Shown: piece by piece, positions 32,240 through 37,622 of the stretch
Layout: the number at the start of each line of letters is the position of its first letter
How positions within the stretch are numbered: position 1 is the stretch's first letter
Source of the DNA: UBA8110 sp964597275
GTDB taxonomy: Bacteria; SAR324; NAC60-12
NCBI GenBank assembly: GCA_964597275.1
Contig: CAZQXS010000024.1
Location: 1-37,622, forward strand
DNA length: 37,622 bases
Direction: 5' to 3'
Notes under the pieces: model-generated
The model's input: the letters and a program-made list of their open reading frames with translations, nothing else
What the model was told of the DNA's origin: nothing
Database searches by the model: none
Program-made: the position numbers and the translations under genes

Positions 32240-32324
32240 GTCATTCCCGCGCAGGCAGGAATCCAGGTACACACGGCCGCTTGCTCTGGATTCCGGGCCT
32301 GCGCTACGCTCCGCCCGGAATGAC
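32240..32324. repeat. Decayed copy of the long inverted repeat
   Basis: The left arm (from 32240, GTCATTCCCGCGCAGGCAGG) and the right arm ending GGAATGAC at 32324 resemble the 111-183 element. The right arm carries an insertion and several changes, so pairing is broken in the middle. It fills the tpiA-secG gap; no gene lies in 32163-32389. Confidence 0.65.
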
Positions 32325-32389
32325 AATAAAGGGACATCACGTTAAGATCGTTACTCTAACTTTTTACCAAAAGCAGTTCTAAAAACACC

Positions 32390-32800
32390 ATGTTCACTCT
32401 TTTGCTGATCGTTCACGTCATCGCCTGCCTGATGATCATCTTCTTCGTCCTCCTGCAATCCGGGCGGGGAGCCGAACTCGGCGCAGCCTTTGGCGGCGTG
32501 GGGCAGGCCAATTCCGTGCGCGGGCAAATGACGGGCGTGGGCAAGGTCACCACCGGAGTCGCCATCGTCTTCATGCTCACCTCGCTCTCGCTGGCGTACC
32601 TCTCCTCCGAAACGGCCAAGGATTCGGTGGTCCGCCAGATCGAGGCCACCCCCACCATTCCGGCCACCCAGCAAGCCGCTCCGGCCTCAACCGAATCTCA
32701 GGGCGTGACGCTTCCCGTGGAAGAGGAAAAGCCCTCGTCCACCCTGGAGCAGAAGGAAGCCCCGCCCCTGCCCTCGGACAACACTCCGTCCAACAACTAA
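32390..32800 (+). CDS. secG: Preprotein translocase subunit SecG
   Basis: 136 residues. The two-helix SecG fold has the signature LLQSGRGAELGAAFGG between the helices and RGQMTGVGKVTTGVAIVFML in the second. It assists SecYEG translocation. After residue 75 a long hydrophilic tail rich in Pro, Thr, Glu and Ser extends it beyond the core, as in several proteobacterial SecGs. Its stop is 9 bp from the mgtE stop on the other strand. Confidence 0.93.
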   Translation: MFTLLLIVHVIACLMIIFFVLLQSGRGAELGAAFGGVGQANSVRGQMTGVGKVTTGVAIVFMLTSLSLAYLSSETAKDSVVRQIEATPTIPATQQAAPASTESQGVTLPVEEEKPSSTLEQKEAPPLPSDNTPSNN

Positions 32801-32809
32801 GCTTTTGGC

Positions 32810-34183
32810 TCAGACCGAGAGCGTCTGAAACGGGGCGCTGAAGGTGATCGCCAGGTAGATGGCGATGCCGAGGATGTCGTTGGTGGTGGTGATGAAGGGT
32901 CCGGTCGCAAGGGCCGGGTCAATGTTGAGGCGCTTGAGCAGGATGGGAACCGAGGAACCGACCATCGCCGCAAAGCAGACCACGACGATCAGCGCGAGTC
33001 CGGTGGTGACGGCCATCGGCCCATCGTCGGTGAGGTAGAGGGTCATCAGCACCAGCAGGGCCGCACAGACCGCTCCGTTCAAAAATCCTACCCGCAGTTC
33101 CTTCCAGAGCCGCACCAGCAGATCGGTGGTCTGAATCGCTCCAGTCGCCAAGCCCCGGACGACAATCGAGGAGGACTGGATGCCGATGCTCCCGCCAATC
33201 GCTGCAATCAGCGGGATGAAGTAGGCGACTTCCGGAATCTGAAGGATCGCGGTTTTGTAGGAGTTCATGACGATGGCCGTCAAGAAGCCTCCAAAGAGTC
33301 CGAGCAGCAGCCACGGCAGACGGTCCCGCGAGGCCCGCAGCACCGAGGGTTCCGTGACCTCCTCCGCTCCGGTTCCGGCGATGTGGCCAATGTCCTCGTA
33401 ATACTCCTCCTCCATCACGTCCACGAGGTCGTCAATGGTGATGCGGCCAATCAGCTTGAGGTGCTTGTCAATCACCGGAACCACGACGAGATCGTACTCC
33501 TTGGCGATCCGGACCACCTCCTCCTGATCCAAGTCCTCGTCCACCGCCACCACGTCCGGGTTCATCAGGTTGCCGATTTTCGCCCGACGGTCGGCAAGCA
33601 GCAGTTCCGTGACCGTGACGGTGCCGATCAGGTGCCGATGCTCGTCCACCACATAGGCGGTGTAGAACATCTGGAAGCCCTGCCGCTTGATGTAACGCTG
33701 GATGTCCTTGACCGCCTGCCCCACGGTCTCGTCCTTGATGATGGAGACGACGTGCGGGGTCATCAGCCCCCCGGCGCTTTCCTCATCATACTGAAGCAGG
33801 GCCGTCAGTTCCTCGCGGCTCTTGGCCGGAAGGTTGTCCAGCACCGCGTCCACCTGCGACTCGTCCATCACCGACACCAAATCGGCGGCGTCGTCCTGCT
33901 TCATGCCCCCGACGATGTCGGTGAGCTTGTCGGAACTGAACTGCCCCACGATTTCCTCCAGCACCGTGGAGGAATCCTGAAGCTCCTTCAGGACGAGTGA
34001 AACCTGCTCCTGCCCCAGCAGGTCGAGGATGGCGAGTTGGTGCTTGAGGTTAAGGTGCAGCAGGATGCCCGCGACCTCATTGGGCGAAAGAGTCTCCAGC
34101 AAGCTCCGGAGCACTTGGGAGCGCTCCGTGTTGATGAGCTTCTTGACGAGCCGATGGTACTGCGGATCACGGGTCTTGGCCAT
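32810..34183 (-). CDS. mgtE: MgtE-family magnesium transporter
   Basis: 457 residues. The N-terminal helical domain (about 15-130) is followed by two CBS domains (starting near LMTPHVVSI and LMNPDVVAVDE) and a five-helix membrane domain from about 285. FITTTNDILGIAIYL carries the pore Asp of the family. The usual GGNAGxQ stretch is GGSIGIQSSSIVVRG here, so the Asn is replaced by Ser; this may mark a subfamily and could affect selectivity. The cytoplasmic domains normally gate the channel in response to Mg2+. Confidence 0.92.
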   Translation of the reverse strand: MAKTRDPQYHRLVKKLINTERSQVLRSLLETLSPNEVAGILLHLNLKHQLAILDLLGQEQVSLVLKELQDSSTVLEEIVGQFSSDKLTDIVGGMKQDDAADLVSVMDESQVDAVLDNLPAKSREELTALLQYDEESAGGLMTPHVVSIIKDETVGQAVKDIQRYIKRQGFQMFYTAYVVDEHRHLIGTVTVTELLLADRRAKIGNLMNPDVVAVDEDLDQEEVVRIAKEYDLVVVPVIDKHLKLIGRITIDDLVDVMEEEYYEDIGHIAGTGAEEVTEPSVLRASRDRLPWLLLGLFGGFLTAIVMNSYKTAILQIPEVAYFIPLIAAIGGSIGIQSSSIVVRGLATGAIQTTDLLVRLWKELRVGFLNGAVCAALLVLMTLYLTDDGPMAVTTGLALIVVVCFAAMVGSSVPILLKRLNIDPALATGPFITTTNDILGIAIYLAITFSAPFQTLSV

Positions 34184-34202
34184 GATTCTGAAAGTATTCA
34201 GG

Positions 34203-34218
34203 AGTCAGAATTCTGACT
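34203..34218. other. Perfect 16-bp palindrome between pepA and mgtE
   Basis: AGTCAGAATTCTGACT is fully self-complementary and sits in the 40-bp gap just upstream of mgtE. GACTTCTGACTACTTC partly repeats it downstream. It may be a regulatory site or part of a short repeat. Confidence 0.4.
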
Positions 34219-34223
34219 TCTGA

Positions 34224-35732
34224 CTACTTCCCCTTGAGCGGTCGCCACTGCTGGAGCAGGTCGAGCAGCAGCCGGACACCAAAGCCGGTGGCGCTGTTGG
34301 CCGGGTGGTAGTCAACCCCCTTCACGCCCCATGCGACTCCGGCGATGTCGAGATGCACCCACGGGGTGTCGCCGACAAAGTTTTCCAGAAACACGCCGCC
34401 GATGATGGTTCCGGCCCCGCCGTCCGCGATGTTCTTGAGGTCGCCGTGATTGCTCTTGATCGCCTCGCCGTACTCCGGGCCGCTGGGAAGCTGCCAAACG
34501 CGTTCTCCCGTGCGCTGGGCGGCTCCTTGGATTTGGTCCATCAGCGCGTCGCTGTTCGTGACGGCGGCGGCGATGTGGTGTCCCAAGGCGACGATGCAGG
34601 CTCCGGTCAGGGTGGCGAGGTCAACGATTGCGTCGGGCTTGAGCTTGTCCACCGTGTAGGCAAGGGCGTCGCCCAACACCAGCCGACCTTCGGCATCGGT
34701 GTTGAGCACTTCCACGCGCTTGCCGTTGTAGGCGGTCACGATGTCTCCCGGACGCTGGGCCATGCCGCTGGGCATGTTTTCCGAAGCCGCGACCACGCCA
34801 ATCACGTTGACCTTGGGCTTGAGTTGCGCGACCGCGCTCATCGCCCCCAGCACTGCCGCCGAACCGCACATGTCGTACTTCATCTCCTCCATGCCCTTGC
34901 CCGGCTTGAGCGACAGCCCTCCGGAGTCGAAGGTGATACCCTTGCCCACGAGCGCGACCGTCTGCTTCGCCCCTGCGGGCCGATATTCCAAAATGATCAG
35001 CTTGGCGGGTTCCTCCGATCCCTGACTCACGCCGAGCAGCATGCCCATGCCGAGCTTCTTCATGTCCTTTTCCTCCAGCACCTTGCACTTGAGCTTGTGC
35101 TGCTTGGCGAGCGCCTGAGCGTGTTCCGCCACCTGCTGAGGCCGCAGGTCGTTGGGCGGCGTGTTGCCCAGCGTGCGGGCGGAGTTGGTCGCCTCCGCCA
35201 ACACGGTGCCCGCCTTCACGGACTTGCTGTCCGTGAGCTTGCGGGGATCGCAGATGCGCACCTTGGCGGATTTTTTTTCGGAATCCTCCTCCTTCGACTT
35301 GTACTGCTTGAACGCATACGCACCCAGCCGGATGCCCTCGGACAGCACCGTTCCCAGCGGCTGCTTGCCGGACTTGCGCAGGGCAGGGGTGACGAGCACG
35401 CCAACCGTGTCCGCTTTCAGTCCGGAGAGGCCCTGCCCCACCTTCCCGGCGACTCGGCGCAAGCCTTCGCCATCCAGCTTGTCCAGCGGCCCCAAGCCGA
35501 CCAGCAGCGCCTGCTTCCACTTGGTGTCTCCCGTCACTAGATGGTGCGTCGCTCCCTTCTTTCCGGAAAACACCCCCAAGTCAAGCGCGGAGGCAATCGG
35601 CTTTTTCAGGGCGTTCGGCAGACCGCTGAGGCCGCTGCCCCGCAGGTTCGTGTCTTCGGCGGCGAACACCACGAGGGCATCGAGTTTTTCTTGGGAGAGC
35701 GGTTTGCTGCTGTAGTCAATCTTGAGGTCCAT
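34224..35732 (-). CDS. pepA: Leucyl (cytosol) aminopeptidase, M17 family
   Basis: 502 residues. The C-terminal catalytic domain has the two-zinc site: K264 and D269 (VGKGITFDSGG), D287 (MKYDMCGSAA), and D346 and E348 with R350 in the signature NTDAEGRLVLGDAL. The N-terminal macro-like domain covers about 1-165. It releases N-terminal amino acids from peptides in the cytoplasm as a hexamer. An acidic/basic Lys-Ser insert (about 142-156) is slightly longer than usual. ATG 35732 begins with the family's opening strand. Confidence 0.95.
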   Translation of the reverse strand: MDLKIDYSSKPLSQEKLDALVVFAAEDTNLRGSGLSGLPNALKKPIASALDLGVFSGKKGATHHLVTGDTKWKQALLVGLGPLDKLDGEGLRRVAGKVGQGLSGLKADTVGVLVTPALRKSGKQPLGTVLSEGIRLGAYAFKQYKSKEEDSEKKSAKVRICDPRKLTDSKSVKAGTVLAEATNSARTLGNTPPNDLRPQQVAEHAQALAKQHKLKCKVLEEKDMKKLGMGMLLGVSQGSEEPAKLIILEYRPAGAKQTVALVGKGITFDSGGLSLKPGKGMEEMKYDMCGSAAVLGAMSAVAQLKPKVNVIGVVAASENMPSGMAQRPGDIVTAYNGKRVEVLNTDAEGRLVLGDALAYTVDKLKPDAIVDLATLTGACIVALGHHIAAAVTNSDALMDQIQGAAQRTGERVWQLPSGPEYGEAIKSNHGDLKNIADGGAGTIIGGVFLENFVGDTPWVHLDIAGVAWGVKGVDYHPANSATGFGVRLLLDLLQQWRPLKGK

Positions 35733-35766
35733 CGTTGTGATTCTTCGAGTTCGGATTCAGTTTTCA

Positions 35767-35826
35767 GCCGCGAAGGGCGCACAGGCACACCAAGCGAAAA
35801 TTCGTGTCCTTGGCGAACTTCGCGGC
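35767..35826. repeat. Nested inverted repeat between the ThDP enzyme gene and pepA
   Basis: Outer perfect arms GCCGCGAAG (35767-35775) and CTTCGCGGC (35818-35826) enclose an inner pair CCAAG (35790-35794) and CTTGG (35809-35813). This could be a hairpin in the pepA leader or another dispersed repeat type. The rest of the 159-bp gap holds nothing recognisable. Confidence 0.5.
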
Positions 35827-35891
35827 CAGAGGTCTATGGGTCGGCTCAACTTAACGGGCAGGCGGCATGAAGCACAAGCCAATTCCCGAAA

Positions 35892-37577
35892 TCATGCCTG
35901 CGCTTGTCGGGCGAGGGCGTTTTGCCGGATTTGGGACAGCGAGCCTTTCATGCTGGTGGCTTCGGGGTCCACGAGCAGTTCGATGAGCGCGGGTTTGCCC
36001 GCACGTCGGGCGCGTTCGAGCGCCCCCGGGAAGTCCTCGGTGCGCCGGACCTGCTCCCCGTGCGCCCCAAAGGCGTGGGCGTAGGCGGCAAAGTCCGGAT
36101 TCTCAATGCCCGTGCCATGCACCCGCCCCGGAAAGTCGCGTTCCTGATGCACCCGGATGGTGCCGAACATGCTGTTGTTGACCAGCACGATGATCAGGTT
36201 CACGCCGTATTGCACCGCCGTTGCCAGCTCCGCTCCGGCCATCAGGAAGCAGCCATCTCCGGAAAGGCACACCACCTCGCGTTGCGGATGCACCAGCTTG
36301 GCGGCCACTCCGGCAGGAAAGCCGTAGCCCATCGACCCACTGGTTGGGCCGAGTTGGCTGGGAAAATCCCGGAAGCGCCAGAAGCGGTGCCCCCATGCGG
36401 TGTGGAGGCCTGCGCCGTTGGTGACGATGGCCTCGGGGAGCGTTTCGCGCAGATGCGTCAGCACTTCCCCAAAGTTGAGGTCGCCCGCCACCGGAAACGG
36501 CTCCAAATACGCAAGGTAGTCATCCCGTGCGGTTTCGGTCCACTGCGACCACGCCACGGTTTCCGGAGGCTCCAGCCCGGCAAGCACCCGCGTCAGCGGC
36601 CCCATCGCGGAATGGATCAGCAAGTCGCCCTGATAGACGCGCCCCAACTCCTCGGCTCCGGCATGGGCGTGAATCAGCGTTTGTTGCGGAACGGGAATGT
36701 CCACGAGCGAGTAGCCGTTCGTGGTCGTCTCGCCCAGCCGCGCCCCCAGCACCAGCAGCAAGTCCGACTCCTTGACCCGTGCCGCCAGCTTGGGATTGCA
36801 GGAAATGCCGAGTTCCCCGGCGTAGTTCGGGTGGTGGTTGTCAAAGTGATCCTGACAGCGGAACGACGCAATCACCGGAAGACTCCACTGCGCAGCAAAG
36901 GCTTCGGTGCAGGTCCGTGCCGCTTCGCTCCAGCGGCTTCCACCCACCACCACCAGCGGCTTTTCGGCACTGCGCAACAAGTCGCCGATGCGGTTAACGA
37001 CCTCTGGAGTCGGGGCGGGTTCAGGAACTTGATACGGTCGTGCATCCGCCACCTCGCAAATGTCGGCCAGCATGTCCTGCGGCAAGGCAATCACCACGGG
37101 TCCGGGCCGTCCGGTGGTGGCGATGTGGAACGCCTGACTCAGCAGTTCCGGGATGCGGGCGGCATCGTGGATTTCGCAGACCCACTTGCTCATCTCGGAG
37201 AAAAAATGGCGGTAGTCCACCTCCTGAAACGCCTCACGCCCCAAGGCTTCGCGCTGGACCTGCCCGATGAACAAAATCAGCGGCGTCGAGTCCTGAAACG
37301 CCGTGTGCAGTCCGGCGCTGGCTTGCGACGCGCCCGGCCCCCGCGTGACGAGGCAGATGCCCGGACGCCCCGTGAGCTTGCCATGCGCCTCCGCCATGTT
37401 CGCCGCGTTTGCCTCGTGCCGACAGGTGATCAGACGGATGTCCTCGCGTGCGTCATAAAGTGCGTCCAGCACCGCCAAAAAGCTCTCGCCGGGCACAGAA
37501 AACGCGAGATCCACCCCGTGAATCCGTAGCTGGTCCACCAGCACTTGCGCCCCGGTTCGAGATTGTGTTGCAGTCAT
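35892..37577 (-). CDS. Thiamine-diphosphate-dependent enzyme, acetolactate-synthase-like
   Basis: 561 residues with the three-domain layout of the ALS/benzoylformate decarboxylase superfamily. The PYR domain has catalytic E55 in TCRHEANAANMAEA. The central domain lies about 190-335. The PP domain has G440-D441-G442 with NNSMFGTI as the ThDP/Mg motif, plus GPTSGSMGYGFPAG. ATG 37577 has ACGGAA about 7 nt upstream and is preferred over ATG 37610. No ilvH regulatory subunit or branched-chain gene is adjacent, so the reaction (acetolactate synthesis, or a decarboxylation or ligation of another 2-oxo acid) is left open. Nothing is seen in the last 45 bp of the window. Confidence 0.88.
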   Translation of the reverse strand: MTATQSRTGAQVLVDQLRIHGVDLAFSVPGESFLAVLDALYDAREDIRLITCRHEANAANMAEAHGKLTGRPGICLVTRGPGASQASAGLHTAFQDSTPLILFIGQVQREALGREAFQEVDYRHFFSEMSKWVCEIHDAARIPELLSQAFHIATTGRPGPVVIALPQDMLADICEVADARPYQVPEPAPTPEVVNRIGDLLRSAEKPLVVVGGSRWSEAARTCTEAFAAQWSLPVIASFRCQDHFDNHHPNYAGELGISCNPKLAARVKESDLLLVLGARLGETTTNGYSLVDIPVPQQTLIHAHAGAEELGRVYQGDLLIHSAMGPLTRVLAGLEPPETVAWSQWTETARDDYLAYLEPFPVAGDLNFGEVLTHLRETLPEAIVTNGAGLHTAWGHRFWRFRDFPSQLGPTSGSMGYGFPAGVAAKLVHPQREVVCLSGDGCFLMAGAELATAVQYGVNLIIVLVNNSMFGTIRVHQERDFPGRVHGTGIENPDFAAYAHAFGAHGEQVRRTEDFPGALERARRAGKPALIELLVDPEATSMKGSLSQIRQNALARQAQA

Positions 37578-37622
37578 TTGGTATTTCCGTAATGGTGATT
37601 TGTCCCCCATTTGACTTTGCGG

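Noticed and set aside
32163..32389. tRNA or riboswitch in the tpiA-secG gap
   Set aside because: No cloverleaf, T-loop sequence or known aptamer motif was found; the gap holds a stem-loop and a decayed repeat.
34305..37529. Long + strand frames over pepA (34305-35540) and the ThDP enzyme (35904-37529)
   Set aside because: Both lie antisense to enzymes with full catalytic motifs; they are GC-skew artefacts.

Overview
The window reads as a piece of chromosome from a GC-rich, aerobic, Gram-negative bacterium, most likely a proteobacterium in the broad sense. The evidence is periplasmic and lipoprotein export signals, a periplasmic-binding-protein ABC importer, an L,D-transpeptidase, a CuA-type cytochrome oxidase, and two kinds of short dispersed palindromic repeat of the sort scattered through proteobacterial intergenic DNA. 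No rRNA or tRNA gene is present, so genus cannot be assigned. Genes are tightly packed, with many 4-bp ATGA/GTGA overlaps and several tail-to-tail overlaps, and no phage, transposase, CRISPR or plasmid gene was seen.

Region 1 (1-4830): about 400 bp of repeats and leader, then four coupled genes: a STAS-domain protein, a response regulator fused to a class III adenylate cyclase, a full-length CheA and a CheW. A strong hairpin terminator follows. No chemoreceptor, CheR, CheB or CheY is present, so the phosphorelay output appears to be cAMP rather than flagellar control. Region 2 (4857-9186) is a complete general L-amino-acid ABC importer (aapJQMP), with hairpins between the binding-protein gene and the permeases. 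Region 3 (9317-14117) holds a divergent ClpP, a sarcosine-oxidase-like FAD enzyme, topoisomerase I (topA) and a glyoxalase-like metallo-beta-lactamase-fold hydrolase, all on +.

Region 4 (14104-19073), mostly on -, holds ogt, a PlsC-type acyltransferase, a small membrane protein, a + strand lipoprotein, an uncharacterised Cys-rich protein, miaB with its terminator, and a hypothetical gene. Region 5 (19102-25613, -) is a respiratory operon in the order ctaB, a 34-residue membrane peptide, coxB, coxA, a subunit III, a subunit IV, a second subunit III, a CxxC membrane protein and an L,D-transpeptidase, closed by a terminator that overlaps the last stop codon. Subunit I keeps all metal ligands, the D-pathway Asp/Glu and the cross-linking Tyr, but every usual K-pathway residue is replaced. 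This is the most unusual protein-level feature in the window.

Region 6 (25709-37622) is housekeeping and metabolism: manC-nnr on +; GST and an EamA transporter on -; FKBP isomerase on +; chorismate mutase on -; tpiA and secG on +; then mgtE, pepA and a thiamine-diphosphate enzyme on -. The two observations most deserving follow-up are the self-contained CheA-to-adenylate-cyclase module and the K-pathway-less oxidase with its small accessory membrane proteins.
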